Below are positions 1 through 11,770 of a DNA stretch of 64,000 nt, piece after piece. Position 1 is the first letter of the stretch, and each line of letters starts with the position of its first letter. The stretch spans positions 1 through 64,000 of the forward strand of contig JANFAH010000066.1 in the NCBI GenBank assembly GCA_024663395.1, read 5' to 3'. This DNA comes from Pisolithus tinctorius. Taxonomy: Eukaryota; Basidiomycota; Agaricomycetes; Boletales; Pisolithaceae. The notes beneath the pieces were generated by a model. It worked only from the letters and a program-made list of their open reading frames with translations, had not been told where the DNA came from and searched no databases. The translations under genes were made by a program, and so were the position numbers.

Positions 1-321
1 AGGATTCCTCCGACCCCACCGGGAAGCGGTTCGTGCTTGAAGAGTGCTTTGCTGGCAACCGTGCGCCACCTTTGCTGGAGGCAATAAACAAAAACAGTCT
101 CATCATATTCCTGATTGTGAGGATTCCACACAGAACGGGTTGGATCGAACCTAAACTCACGCACCTCGACGCAGGCAAATGTCGCCACTGGTCTTATCAA
201 CCTGTCGGTAAAGACGATGTACACCTCCGATGGAAAGGCGATGCTTATTCTTGGCGGTTACGCTTACGGTCTTTGTGCATTTGCGTGGTTTTTCCGCAGT
301 AGGCGTCTTTGGCGATTTTAG
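1..321 (+). CDS. GWT1: GWT1/PIG-W GPI inositol acyltransferase, C-terminal end (partial)
   Basis: C-terminal part of the ER membrane enzyme that acylates the inositol of glucosaminyl-phosphatidylinositol during GPI-anchor synthesis. The first exon (about 3-116) reads through LLEAINKNSLIIFLI, a family-typical motif. A phase-0 intron (117-174, GTGAGG...GCAG) follows. The last exon (175-321) reads ANVATGLINLSVKTMYTS and ends in a hydrophobic helix and RLWRF with a TAG stop at 319-321. GWT1 proteins characteristically end with this asparagine/lysine-flanked helix pair and an arginine-rich cytosolic tail. The rest of the gene lies upstream of the window. The bases AG at 1-2 could be the end of another intron. 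It is convergent with the carboxypeptidase gene, with 212 bp between the stops. Identification rests on recalled family motifs, not on a search. Confidence 0.8.
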
Positions 322-533
322 ATGCGCTTGTGAGTAATCACCTGATCTATCCAACGCTATCAAAAGTTACCTTGGGGAAGGGCAAATGCGACTTCAAATA
401 GGGCATCGTCGAAATTGGACAGAAAGCAAGTAACACCTGCTAACTCGGGCATGCGACCGAGATGGGTAAGTAGGTAATATTCCATCGCGAAGTTAGAGCC
501 AAGAAATCGTTTCGAAGTATTGCCTCCCTACCT

Positions 534-2771
534 TTACACCGAGTGTAACTGTTCCCCGCGAATGGCTTGGCTGAATATCTCTAACGCAGCAGCTGCCTGG
601 AAGACGGGCTGCAATTCCGTGTGACCCGTCGTGATGCAAAGCCATGTGATGAACAAGTACTTACCACTGCGTGACCAGCGCCAAAGACCCTCCTGTGGAG
701 ACGGAACATCATGAACCGTGGGCGATCATCTACATTTGTGATAAGAGGGGATGGGACGTACGCAAAGGTGAAGTTGTCTACATTTGCCACCGAGGCAATA
801 GGTGTTCCATTGAGAGTTATATTGGTAAGAAGGATATTATTCAACTCTTCCTTTCCGTACCAGCCCATCGCAAGAACAACTGCATAATTCTGGAAGGCAT
901 CAATCGGTCAATCAAGGGGTAAGGAATCGGCTAGTAACCTACTTACACCAACCCAATTGCATCTAACTCACGCAGGCGGTCAGGGGACTAAGGCAAACGG
1001 AAATTGCGGACTCACATGATGTCAGTATCACCAGCCTTGTTGGGCGACGCTGAATCAGAAAGATACTATCAAACATGAAGGTGCCCTAACGTACCCATAT
1101 CAAGATCTTCAATCCGGAGTTGGCTAGTTGAGACAACTCTGGTGACCAGGTTCGGGCAAACTAGGAACAGAAAAAGACTATGAGCTTAACGATTCGGGCC
1201 CCGTATACACTGGCATTGGCCTCACATCACCAGTATTAATAATCCTAGAGTATGGTGTGTTGGAACATTCTTTGTAAGTAGTCTCGGCACCAATCCGCTT
1301 CTTCACACTCTCAGTTGAGAGATAGTTGACGTAGTACTTAGGGGGAAATAGGGCTGAGGAGTTCTGACGGAGGTCATACGGATCATAATCAGTAGTGGCC
1401 GCAGTGACGACGTAGTTGCTCTATGGTCCGGTTCTAAGTGAGGCCATCATAATGGAACTGAAGGGCATACACAGTAGTTGTAGGCATTGAGGCAAACTGA
1501 ATCCGAAGCGGTGGAATTTCCAGCAGCGTAGCAAGCCTGCTCTTGTTGCACACAGCCGCCTTCACCCCATAGGGCTTGGGAGATGTTTGCCAAAACTGCG
1601 TCCGAGAGGAGTTGCCCGTATCCAGGGGCATTCTCCGCAAACGTGTAGTAAGCAATATTTTGAATCAAGGGATCTATCCATCCACTAAGTAAATGGCCGG
1701 AGTTTAAGTTTGAGCTTGGACAATGGCAAAAATACTTACTTGTTGATCAGTAACGCAGTGACTACAATTGGTTCAGCGTCAAGAATGCCATCCACAATCT
1801 TTGTATTTTGTTGGTCGAAATAGGTGACAAAAGCAGGACCGTAATGACCGCCATAGCTCTCAGTTGCCAACACAAACCTATAAATGTTCACTCTAGATAT
1901 CATCAGGGCTGATCGGACAGAAGAGACGTACTCGCGACTGCTATACTTGGCAAACGCTCGGCTCTCAAAGAGAACTTGGAAAGCCTGCCAGACAGAAGGT
2001 GCCGCCGCCTCCGTACTGTTCACTGTGTCGGTGCCATAGGAGAAGCCTGTTCCGATAGGCTGATCGATATAGATCACTTTCGGGCAAAAGAGAATTGAGA
2101 CGCCTTATCGACGTGCACCAGGTCTGATTATACGTACTGTTGCTCACGCTGTTCCAACTTTGAGAGAACAATTACTCAGTAACACTTCACCGTTTAAAAG
2201 GCGACTTGGTACATCACCTGTATGCGTTTAGATAGGTCGTCTCCCCATCCGGGTTGACCTTGCAAGGCCCGTTTTCTGACGGAAAACCTTCAGCACTGTG
2301 TAGTAGTATTGCATTCCAGTGCTCTTTACCTTGGAAAAGACCTATCATGGACGAACATCCTGGCCCACCATTTAACCTAAGTTACGGTCAGTGTGTCCGC
2401 ACCTTTGAAAGTAACAGAGCAGTTTCCCACCAGAGAGTGAAAGGCGCTGTCTCGGGCGAGTTGCGTGCCTCGAAGAACCAAAACCACTGGACCAACGTCA
2501 GCCATGGGCCCGTCATACCAACAAGGAAGTCCAAATTTACCATGGACATATTCTTCCCCACTTCAACATATCCAGAATATTGTGTTACATCCGGTGTGGT
2601 CTCACAGATACCAGAGTCCATGACATAACGTAGGTCTGTGCTGTTTAACTTGGTGGAGGTGAACTGGACATATGATGACCCTGCATCTCGGCCAACATTT
2701 CTGGTCTTGGCGAATACAGCGCTTGCGGGCGCCGTGATAATACTGGGCAAAATCAGGGGAGTAAGTCGCAT
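534..2771 (-). CDS. Serine carboxypeptidase, peptidase family S10
   Basis: Secreted or vacuolar serine carboxypeptidase that removes C-terminal amino acids. The start at 2771 gives a hydrophobic signal sequence (MRLTPLILPSIITAPASAV). The conserved opening follows (SGICETTPDVTQYSGYVEVG, then FWFFEARNSPETAPFTLW). Downstream are IDQPIGTGFSYG and the nucleophile region ATESYGGHYGPAF (Ser in ESYGG). The catalytic Asp lies in AGDTDIICNWVG, across an intron near 980. The catalytic His is in RVFGAGHAV, again spanning an intron. The final coding exon reads PVFQAAAALEIFSQAI and ends with TAA at 534-536. All three catalytic residues are present and each frame change coincides with canonical GT-AG introns, so the gene looks intact. 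Several potential N-glycosylation sites (NSTE, NSTA, NISQ) fit passage through the secretory route. Exact substrate preference cannot be read from sequence. Confidence 0.88.
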
Positions 2772-3681
2772 GCTGCCTCTAACGAGCCACCTGAACGTGC
2801 ATCAAGGTTCGAGTACGGCGCGGCCTTATAAGTATTCCCGCTGTGTCCAGTATTTAGCAGTGCTTGAGAAGTTGGCGATTTAATCATATCTGAACATGTG
2901 GGGCAGCGTGATATGGCTTCAAAAACAGTTGATGCGTTCGTGCAGAAGCAGGATGGGAAAAAATATTCACCGAAACCCCCCGATCAACCGCTTTGCAGAG
3001 GGGAATTTGAACTAACTCATAAGAGATCGCAAGGTGAGAGTGCGTATCTAACTGCACTTCCACGTGGACGAAGGTGGATGTTCGAACGTTCAACTAAACA
3101 AGCGGCAAGACAGATGACAAGTACTGGCAAGAGGTGGCGGTGATCGATCGATCTGTACAGATCAAGTTTATGCGCTCAACGGCCTTCTTTGGCCACGGCA
3201 TATTTCCACTCGATTCTTCCACGTCGGAAGACAAACGAAACGACATGATACAAAATCAGTCTCGTGTTTTTCCTGATGTGTATGGATTCAAAACGACAAG
3301 GCCTTGAGGTTCGAACCAGTTCCAAATTCATTCGGCGCCGCCCTTAGGTGTTTGCTTTGTGTGCGCGTTGGGCTTCTCCGGCCATTGCGTCAACTATAAG
3401 TTGTTCCGCGTACCCTTCCATTATTCGCTGGTACTGCATTATTGTGTGCTCGCGACCCGCGGCGGGTCCTTAATTGCAGACATAGCCTCGCTGGAACCAT
3501 GCCTTCGGTGTCCACCGTACTATCGATCTGTGACTTGCGGTGAGTCCGCTCATCGACTACAGGAATCTGTGCTAGTTCTCTCATTCACGCCGGCACACCT
3601 GCAGGCCACTGATCGTGTCCGACTACCTACTGTATTGTATAAACTACAATTCCAGGATTCTGCCACAACCTCCTGACATGC
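2772..3681. other. Intergenic, 5' side of the carboxypeptidase gene
   Basis: I see no exon series that I can support on either strand. The stretch holds a GATCGATCGATC run near 3142 and a short frame at 3499-3540 on the plus strand that could be an upstream exon of the weak gene at 3682. A palindromic GGTTCGAACC at about 3309 is not embedded in a tRNA fold. Confidence 0.4.
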
Positions 3682-4167
3682 ATGGTGCCATTAGATGAAA
3701 AGATACCGAAACATTATGTCCAAGTGTTTCGTCAACGAGGCCATTCTCTGCAACCCTCTGAAGAGGAAAACTATGAGTTCCTAACTTCCTATGCTTTTGG
3801 ATTGTGTCTCCCAATGGAAAATGAAATTCTTACTAACAGACTCGAAATGCAGAGTTGAGGGTAGAAGAATGAAAGCTGTGTTGCAGCTGACTGTCCACTC
3901 TTACGCTTCCGCAGGACTCTCAACTCGCTGTATATGACTTGGCCGTGCTGTTGGATGTGACAGAGGAAAGAGTATTCATGCCACCCGAAAATTCCAAGGT
4001 CCAGTGGTACCAGCTGGTATTGTATACAGCCGCCCCGTCTTTAAGCGCCATTGAAACAGGAGGTGACCTATGTTTTTTTCTACACAGCCGAAAACATTAA
4101 ACGAGGGTGTCTACATTCCCTGAGAGGAGGGGAACAAGTGGAAGGGGGGGGAACGCCTGTTGAATAA
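3682..4167 (+). pseudogene. Unrecognised gene or gene relic
   Basis: Protein-like codon content without a family I recognise. The first block (3682-3853) reads MVPLDEKIPKHYVQVFRQRG, continuing with a Glu-rich segment and FLTSYAFGLCLPMENEI. A second block (from 3915) reads DSQLAVYDLAVLLDVTEERV and then WYQLVLYTAAPSLSA. A third short block (4088-4167) ends in a TAA. The candidate intron 3854-3914 (GTTGAG...CGCAG) leaves the two blocks out of phase by one base. The intron between blocks 2 and 3 (4063-4087) would be only 25 nt. This suggests a decayed gene, an assembly indel, or an unmodelled exon. The open frame also continues upstream of 3682 without a stop for about 10 codons, so the start is unsure. 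No function is proposed. Confidence 0.3.
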
Positions 4168-5052
4168 ACTGCTCAGGAAATTAGATGGCGCTAACACTTG
4201 TGGTCTGTGCTATTAGAAGGAAATAGATCGTGTATTTTTTTACAAGGTCTGTCCAGAACGCTGTTCAAGGAATCTAGTACCCGCTAATCCACGAGGAGTT
4301 TGTAAACCCCAGGCCCTGGGAGTTAACTGAATTCCTCATGGTCTTGCGTTTTGGATACTCACAAGCGAAGCGTCGCTATAAGGGACCAGGCCCGAATTCA
4401 GGATAGCCTCGGTGGGACGGCGTCCGTGAGCAGGTCAAAATCAACCTTTGCCAGGTGACATAGCGTCCTCCAGGCTCCGCGCCGAATTTTGCCGACGCGA
4501 GGTAAGATGTCCACCGGAACAGAGAGCGGAAAAGCCATGTACCAAGTCTAGGCTTCTAGCGCAACGGCTGAATTGTCCATCAGAAGAGGCGGTACGACTG
4601 CACAAGACCGCGGCGGTCGGCCGCCCCAATCCATGCGCAAATTGCCTGAGTACAAGCCAGATATGCGATACCAATACGACAGATACACCTGTGCAGGGTG
4701 GGATCACCTGTGATACGTGTTCTACATAACCTTGTCCAGACTTGAGGTCCATGGGCATTAACCACGAGGACGCCAGTTAGGAAACAGCCTTCCGACCAAT
4801 TAAACAAAAGAACCCTGTCAGTACCCTTTTTTTCTGGAAGGGCCTGCTGGTATGCGGAAACCGCGTGGGACTGTTGCCTACTTGGAGTCGGTCAGTGAGA
4901 AGGATTCCGGGTGTGGGGCACCATGTTGCTGAATAACGATCTGGTAGTATCTCTTCGTATACATGATGTCCCTTGTGATAGGGTGGACAAGAAGTCCATA
5001 TATATATCCTAAGGTATCTACGCCTTCCAAAATCCACGCGCGGACCAACCGT
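4168..5052. other. Intergenic, no supported gene
   Basis: Between the weak gene and the 3' end of the GH5 gene. A plus-strand frame at 4448-4729 contains a P-C-x2-C-x6-C pattern (around 4633-4663) like half of a fungal Zn(II)2Cys6 cluster. The first half of the cluster and any downstream domain are missing, so it is not called. Confidence 0.4.
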
Positions 5053-8046
5053 TCACATAAAGAACTTAAGTTTAACGAAGATAAAGACGCCAACGAAAAC
5101 TACCAAGCCCGATATGATGAGTTCCCCGAAATCTCCCCAGAACGTATTGAGTTGGAAGATAGGACGCAACGGCGGCCAAACTAGTACCGTCACTTTTCGC
5201 ACCTTAGTCGGTGTGGATGTTCCATGGACGATAAACAGGGTCTGTCGTGACTCGTCATGGACATAGGTATCCTCCGGTTCCAACCCTTCGACTTTCAGTT
5301 TGCGCCCGTGGGTCAGCAGGGAAGGGACGAATATTTCGGTTTCTCTGGCAACAGGTATCACTTTTGTCTGACCTGCCTGTTCCAATGGAATGGTATCGGA
5401 TGGTTTCCATTCAAAAGTGAACTGTCCAGTGTTCATCTCGTAACTGAATCGTAAAGGGATACCAGCGGTTTTTGCAGGGTATGGTCGTACAATCGCAGAC
5501 AAGATCCGGCCGCCGTTATCCAGTGTAAATGAGGTCTGGTGAAGATCAAGCAACGAAGGCGGTAATGCACGGCGACTGCTGAACCACGAAAAGTTCTCCC
5601 CGTTCCAGTCGTCGCCCTCTACGTCACTGTTATGGGGATTGTAGTTCCACAAGCTAAAACGAGTTTAGCCATGATGCGTGGAGTTTGCGAGCTAAAATAA
5701 CGTACGCAAAATTAGCAAGAGATCCTTCTAGTGCCACCATCAAAGCATCCATCATTCGGTACTGCCATTTCCAATTCTCGGTTTCGAACGCTTCCTTTGC
5801 ACTGGGCGCAACTTAAATTTTGCCATTTCTAGGATTTATAAAAGCGACTTACTTCATGTCCACAGGTATTCCGCACTCTCCGATGAGAACGGGGACTTCC
5901 CCAAGTACCTTATGGGCAGAATCGACGATGTTCCGTATCTGACGGGAATAATTCTCTCGGACACCCAGTTGGCCCCAATAAAATGCTTGGAGGGGGAACA
6001 TTCCCTGAGCCATAAATCAGCCGAAAAAGGAAGAAAGGAAAATGAATGGAGTACCCTAGACAATCCCTGCACATTCACCGAGAAATCGCCAAATTTCTTG
6101 GAAAAGAGCGTGTCGAGGTCGTACCTACCGCAGGCGTAAGAGGTTGCTGAAACAAGGCACATCGCTATTCGTCTTACCAGTGGGGAGCGAAAACCATATT
6201 AGGGACTTGATTCTCTTTGGTCCATGACGATGGACAGAACTATGTGGACGAGTTAACAGCCGTGCATGAGGACAGAAAAGCAAACAAACCTCATTGGGGA
6301 TAGGCTCAACAAAGAGCATCTTGTCCTTCGGAATCACATCACGGACACGTTTGGCCCATCGCTTCAAGAATGGGTAATAAAAATCTGTGTACCAGTTGAC
6401 CTGCCGCTTATTCACACAGTTGAAGGGGTGCGAGAGCTCTAGACGGACCTTTCGTCCTGTCATCGGATCCTTCACGAAGTAGTTCTCTCGCAGAACAACA
6501 CCTTCATTTCTGACCTTGTCCCACCCCCACACACCGTGAAGCTCCCAAATACATCTGCCTTCTGTAGGGCCGTCTGCTCTCCATGCTTTGCGACTGGCAG
6601 CGTTGAGCACGCTGTGGGATGTCTTGCGTGTAGGCATAGGGAACGATCGAGTCCAATTCGAAACCAAGGTGGGATACCCAGCACCCAACATGAAAGACTG
6701 AACTGCAGATGCTATGGGCGGTACGTCTGTCATACGATTCCGTAAGAGATCAGTATCGCACTCACGAACATAGGATAGGTGCAAATCCGTATTGTAGTTG
6801 AATTGATAAAGGGAAGGAAGATCTATGTAACCTCTATGGGGTTCGTTCATTATCTAGGTAACTTGAATATTCTCGTCGCGGACACTAGTGGCGAGGACTC
6901 ACCTCAAAGCCTAACACGCCTTCTATATCACCAAGGGCCTTGATGACCACTGAGTACATATCCAAAAAGGCCTCCTGGAGGAATTGCTGAACAGGCTTCG
7001 TCTGGCCATTTGACATCGGGATGTGCAGCTTTGGAGTGAAAGTATCTCCTGCCCAAAAGCATGTCCTGTAGAGGGAGTGACTCAGACCAAATCTGTTTGC
7101 CGACACGACAAATGTTGACATACGCCATGGTGGCGGCAGCCAGCTTCTGGTAGCCACAAGGCCAGATACCGCGCTCGGCCTCGACGTGGCCGCCACCCTT
7201 GACGCCAAGAAGCCATGCCGCACCCGATTCTTCCAAGGCATGCAGGTCGAAGCCGATGCTCTCCAGAGTCCACGCTGGTGCACCTGATCCCCCCGAATAT
7301 CTTGACCATACGTCCTGATGAATATCTATGAAAGCGACGAGGCCATACTGTGGAAGGAGAGACAGAAGGTCCCTGACGTATGCCAGATATTCCATATCAT
7401 ATATGCCCCTGGAGGGTAGAAATGTAGTTGGACATTGTCAGGATAGGGCTTAAAAGGACGTACGGGCCTGCATGCTCCACGGCTTCCCATGTTATCACGA
7501 AACGTACTAAATAGTAAGATCCGTTAGTAGCATGATACAGCCCATGAAGAGGTTCAGTTTACTCAGGGACAGCCCCCACCTCCTCAACCGTGCAAAGTGT
7601 TGGGGAGCATCCGCCAGTGGAAAAGGACGACCAACAAATGTCACCGCATGATGATCATGAGGGAACGTTTCGTGGTTGTGATTGACTGGACTGTATAGAT
7701 GATCGTAAGGAAGCTTCAAGAGAGATGGAGACCCGGACTGACGTTTTGCTGCTCCCTGCTACATTAACACCACGCAAGTTGCAAACGCGTCCGAACGCGT
7801 CTACAAAGTGTCGTCCATGGATGCGCAACTTTCCACCGGTACCTGATGGAGACCAGTCGTGGGCATAGGTTGAACCTGAGCCTGGAGTGTAATTTGGCGA
7901 GTGAGACGGATGCAGAGGTGCCTACATCAGAGGGAACATCAACAACGGCGAGGATGGGGTTGGACACAGGTGCATACCTGGGGAGAGTCGTCGACGTCGT
8001 CCAGCAGCTCGAAGGACGTCTCAGAACTGCTTTCCATGCTTTCCAT
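5053..8046 (-). CDS. Membrane-anchored GH5 (subfamily 12-like) steryl-glucosidase/glucocerebrosidase
   Basis: Glycoside hydrolase of the fungal endoglycoceramidase-related group, whose known members cleave glucose from ergosteryl glucoside or glucosylceramide. The start at 8046 gives an acidic N-terminus (MESMESSSETSFELLDDVDD). It is joined through the intron ending at about 7923 to a Gly/Ser-rich linker and then GGKLRIHGRHFVDAFGRVC and LRGVNVAGSSK. Downstream are TFVGRPFPLADAPQHFARL, FVITWEAVEHAGPGIYD and VAFIDIHQDVWSRYSGG. The acid/base Glu is in MNEPHRGYIDL and the nucleophile in FVEPIPNE. The C-terminal beta domain (PHNSDVEGDDWNGENFSW) is followed by a terminal hydrophobic helix (about 18 residues) and KLKFFM, so the enzyme should be membrane-tethered. 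One junction is odd: after SSKT (7742) only a 29-nt gap separates the next exon and it leaves the frame shifted. Choice between sterol glucoside and glucosylceramide as substrate is not decidable here. Confidence 0.85.
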
Positions 8047-8121
8047 GGGCGTTTCCAGTAACTTGCAAGTCAAGTGCTAATACTAATATGCTAGTAGTGT
8101 TTGGACCAAACAACTTGAGCC
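8047..8121. promoter_or_regulatory. 75-bp head-to-head intergenic (bidirectional promoter)
   Basis: Only 75 bp separate the start codons of the minus-strand GH5 gene and the plus-strand dioxygenase gene. Both 5' leaders and core promoters must overlap here or extend into the neighbouring coding region. A CCAAA-containing stretch lies at 8104-8108, but no clear TATA box is visible. Confidence 0.6.
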
Positions 8122-9387
8122 ATGCTATTGCCCGCTGCTCGCTCACTATCCCGTCCGACGAGTCTCCAACTGAAACTGCCACAGATCAATGCCAGCTTCC
8201 CTTATCTCTGGCTCCGCGACGCCTGCCAGTGTCCAAAGTGTGTCCACCCATCGACACAACAGAAGCTTCACAGACTCTCCGACATCCCCGCCGATATCGG
8301 CCCTGCAACCGACGACGGTGTCGATCTCAAGCAGGACGGTGTACACATCAGGTGGACAGACGGACACGAGTCGTTCCACTCGTTCACCTTCCTCGAGCGG
8401 TACTCCTCTGCCTCGAGTCTCTCTTCTTTCCACCGCGACATCCCCGCTGAGCCGTGGAATGCATCGACCATCTCCCAGTCTCCCGATCTGTTCGTGCCAT
8501 ACGACGATCTCTCCCAGCCATCGCGTCTTCTCAGTGCCATCACACAGCTTACCCGCTTCGGACTGCTCCTCGTGACAGGCGTCCCAACTAACAATACCGA
8601 CGATGAGACTTGCGAAACTCGCAAATTAGCAAATCTGTTCGGGGAAATTCGACCCACTCTTTATGGGGAGGTCTGGGAGGTGAAGCATATCATTGACAGT
8701 CGAAACATTGCATATACAAACCTCGACCTCGGATTACATTGTGATCTACTGTAAGTAAGCCATTTCCGATCCTAAGACCGCTACCTGAATGACGTGATTT
8801 GTAGATACCTTGAGCATCCCCCGCGATACCAGATCCTACACTGTCTCAGAAATCGAGTCGTTGGCGGCATGTCTATCTTCGCAGATGGACTGCACACAGC
8901 AAATACCCTTCGCAGAACCCATCCCGAGGACTTCAACATTCTAAGTACCACTCCGGTCCCTTTCCATTATATCAACGATGGTCATCATCTTCACCACGAG
9001 CACCCGACTATCGAGCTCGAACCGATCCCTACATCGCCATCCGCAGAACGTACTGTGAAATACATAAACTATTCACCTCCATTCCAAGCGCCACTGCTCT
9101 TGAGCCCTGGACTACTGGAGTTCCATACTGCATTGAAGCAATTTGCGACCCAGCTCGATGTTCCAGGGAACCGCATGGAATATGTGCTGCGTGAAGGAGA
9201 CGTCGCACTGTTCGATAATCGCAGGGTCCTTCATGCGCGTACCGCATTTGCAGACATTGGCTGTGGCGTCGATGGAGAGCCTAATCGCTGGCTGAAAGGG
9301 TGCTATTTGGAGGTAGACCCTGTTCTCGACCGTGGAAGAGTCCTTCGCGCTAGCGCCGAAAGTGCGAAACCAAAACTTGTCAGCTGA
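8122..9387 (+). CDS. Gamma-butyrobetaine/trimethyllysine dioxygenase-like, TauD/TfdA family
   Basis: Fe(II)/2-oxoglutarate hydroxylase of the carnitine-pathway type. The first exon (8122-8750) begins MLLPAARSLSRPTSLQLKL. It carries the N-terminal zinc-binding domain seen in this family (LWLRDACQCPKCVHPSTQQK), then the catalytic barrel. The iron site H-x-D is in LGLHCDLLY, split by the intron 8751-8804. The second exon (8805-9387) reads PPRYQILHCLRNRVVGGMSI, a hallmark of these enzymes, and provides the distal His in DNRRVLHARTAF, followed by the 2-oxoglutarate-binding Arg region. It ends at LVS and TGA. The basic N-terminus is compatible with mitochondrial import. Fungal homologues are annotated either as gamma-butyrobetaine dioxygenase or as trimethyllysine dioxygenase; the sequence alone does not separate these. 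Confidence 0.87.
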
Positions 9388-9495
9388 AACATGTATTACC
9401 TCGAGCTATTGGCAACTACTGAATATACAAGCATTGTAAGCCTACACTTCGCAAGGTACATTGCACACGATATTCTGCATCGTATGCCACAGGCC

Positions 9496-10967
9496 TCACA
9501 GCTTACTCTTCTCCGCTTTCTTAACAAACGCTATACCATTACTCAGTGCAACCTAGGACGGGGTACGAGTGTATGAATAAATATAACAACTTCACAAGTC
9601 TGTACTGGATAACTACTCACTTTGCCTGTGGTCACGTCCTTTGTGACAAAAGCAATCTCTGTCGTGCCGTTAGGTCCAGGCCCAACTTCCCAAGCCTGCG
9701 TTTCAAGTTCATCACCAGGTGAAACAGGGGACGAGAATCTGGCGCAGATAAGCTTAAGCGCGCGTCGGTCACCCTTTCCCACAGCCCGGATAAGCGCTCT
9801 CGCGGCAAACCCATACGATGACAGTCCGTGGAGGATAACATCACCGAATCCCAGAGCCTTGCCTACTTCAGGATCTGCATGTGTGTGGACGACAGGGACG
9901 ATCAGGAACGCAGTTACAGTGCACCCATTGAAATCCCACCGATGTGCAAAGGATTGTAATCACCACTGAGGCGATAGATGAGCGCTTGCTCGGGGGACGT
10001 CTTTTCACGGACGACCCAGTCTGGCTTGCGGTCTTTCGGGATTGGCTTTGCTTGTGGAGCACTGGCAATGACTTTGGAAAATTTCCCGCCGTTGGCCTTG
10101 GAGCCTAGATAAAATGCGGAGCCCTGGTCGCAAAGTCTCTGGTAAGACACAACGGAAGAGAGTCGAGGTACTACGGTCCTGTCCAACTCACATAGAGTTT
10201 AGCGTAAACGGTGCCTTTGGGATCAAGTAGTAGCGACTCTGTTTCAGCAATGATACCTGACTCTACAATCAAGTCGCATCAGACTACAGTATATTCCTAC
10301 GTTAGGCGATGGAGGGCTTACTATTTTCGTGCACGCCAACGATCCTGTTAGACAGTTTCCAGCCTAGACCACTCTCTGGTGGCAGATCCCGCAGCACCTC
10401 GATGCTCTGAGTGGCGTGAACCTACGAGACAGGTCTGTTAATAATAGTACATAGGTCAGGGTCGTAGCCACATACAACCCTCCTAGAATCGAGTTTAGGA
10501 AGTCCGGGAATAACCTCATTGGCATGTTTGGAAGCAAATAACGACACGTCGGTGTCCTCGCCTGCAATTATAATTCGAAGTACTCAGTGTTCAAGTACCT
10601 TGGAGACGCGAAACATACCCTTAAATGAGAGAACTACTGGAAATGTTGGCAACGGACCCCAAGACTTGTCTGCGAGATGTCCAATTGAAGCTCTCGGGCA
10701 CGACCGACGCTGATAGATCGCTCACCGAGTTCTGCCAAGTATTCATTGGAGTTAGGCAGGAGGACACAAGGAAAGAAGTACCGTATACTAGTGGTAGCTC
10801 ATCCCGCTTAGCCCCGACGCCTAGCGCATACGTGAGGAGGTCTTTGCGTGTCCAAGACACCTAAGAACCACGGCATCAGTGATCGTATGTAGAACGGGAG
10901 AAGAGCCTTCAAATACCGGTTTGTCTCGTAACTGAAAACCAACAGCTTTAGCAAGGTCGTATCCCAT
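9496..10967 (-). CDS. Peroxisomal MaoC-type 2-enoyl-CoA hydratase (hydratase 2)
   Basis: Hot-dog-fold enoyl-CoA hydratase acting in peroxisomal beta-oxidation, where it hydrates trans-2-enoyl-CoA to (R)-3-hydroxyacyl-CoA. The first exon starts at 10967 (MGYDLAKAVGFQLRDKP) and splices to VSWTRKDLLTYALGVGAKRD, a typical N-terminal half. The hydratase-2 motif is YRLSGDYNPLHI (near 9960), with the Asp and His expected for catalysis. The C-terminal half includes GKGDRRALKLICARFSSPV and PGDELETQAWEV. A last coding exon reads VALSNGIAFVKKAEKSKL with TGA at 9496-9498. The terminal SKL is a classical PTS1 peroxisomal signal. In many fungi this domain is the C-terminal part of the multifunctional protein Fox2, while here it is a stand-alone protein of about 300 residues. 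Confidence 0.85.
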
Positions 10968-11770
10968 CGTCTATGGTTGAGTTCAGAGGAAGGAAGTGAG
11001 CTTGTGATTAACCACGAAGTTGCCGGTCACGGCATCTGGAGGTGGCGGCCACGTGGTTATCTAATCACTCTACACGCTACCTCATGGTCAGCGACTACAA
11101 CCCAAGTGTACGTACCAACTGGCAACAGGATGGTACTAACTCGGGGTAATACATAGTCTCACGAGGACAGTTCCCTCCTTTCGTGGAGTCAGACGGCAAT
11201 TCACGAGCCTATGTCCACCAAAATCCGGTTCGCAGGTTACGGCATGTTGTCGAGCGCGACAATTCGGGCGACAGGCCTACAGTGAGTTCCGCAGTAAAGT
11301 ACGGTAAGGAAGCTTGGCCGAAAAGGAGAGGGAAAAAATTATTCTTCCTCAAGGTTGTGGTCAGAACGTTGTTGTAATATATATGATCCTAAACATTGGT
11401 GTTGTTCATATAATGAGGCTCTGACAGTTCCCCCATCCAGTTAGCTGTGGGAGGAGGGGAGGGAAGTCGGTATACTTCAACTATTAGGGTGTCTCGGGCC
11501 CTGGGCCTTGCCAGCTGTCACAAGTCAAGCCCTCCTGCCCTCCAATGCCCCACTGATAACCGTGGAATCCAAACCCTATACGGTATGGTAATGATACTTG
11601 GTGGTATGTAATACCAAGCCCTCGATAATAGCGTGGATATTGAATTCATCCTGATGGCCGAGCCACCACGTCGTGTCTTCTTCTTCCCACGTTTTTCCCT
11701 CAAGTTGCGAGCGTTTTTCCACTGGCCAGGGATCCGATGACCCACTAGGGTGACTGCCTGTTGCTGCCTG
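10968..11770. promoter_or_regulatory. Divergent intergenic between hydratase and 7TM genes
   Basis: About 800 bp between two divergently transcribed genes, so it must hold both promoters. No exon series supported. There are AT-rich patches at 11375-11410 (including ATATATATGAT) and a CCCCCATCC/GGGAGGAGGGGAGGG stretch at 11431-11464. No element is identified with confidence. Confidence 0.4.

Noticed and set aside
3300..3325. tRNA-like GGTTCGAACC
   Set aside because: No complementary 5-bp T-stem around the loop and no acceptor, D or anticodon stems upstream.
4448..4729. Possible Zn(II)2Cys6 transcription factor
   Set aside because: Only a P-C-x2-C-x6-C half motif is visible. The first three cysteines, the linker and any downstream fungal transcription factor domain are absent.
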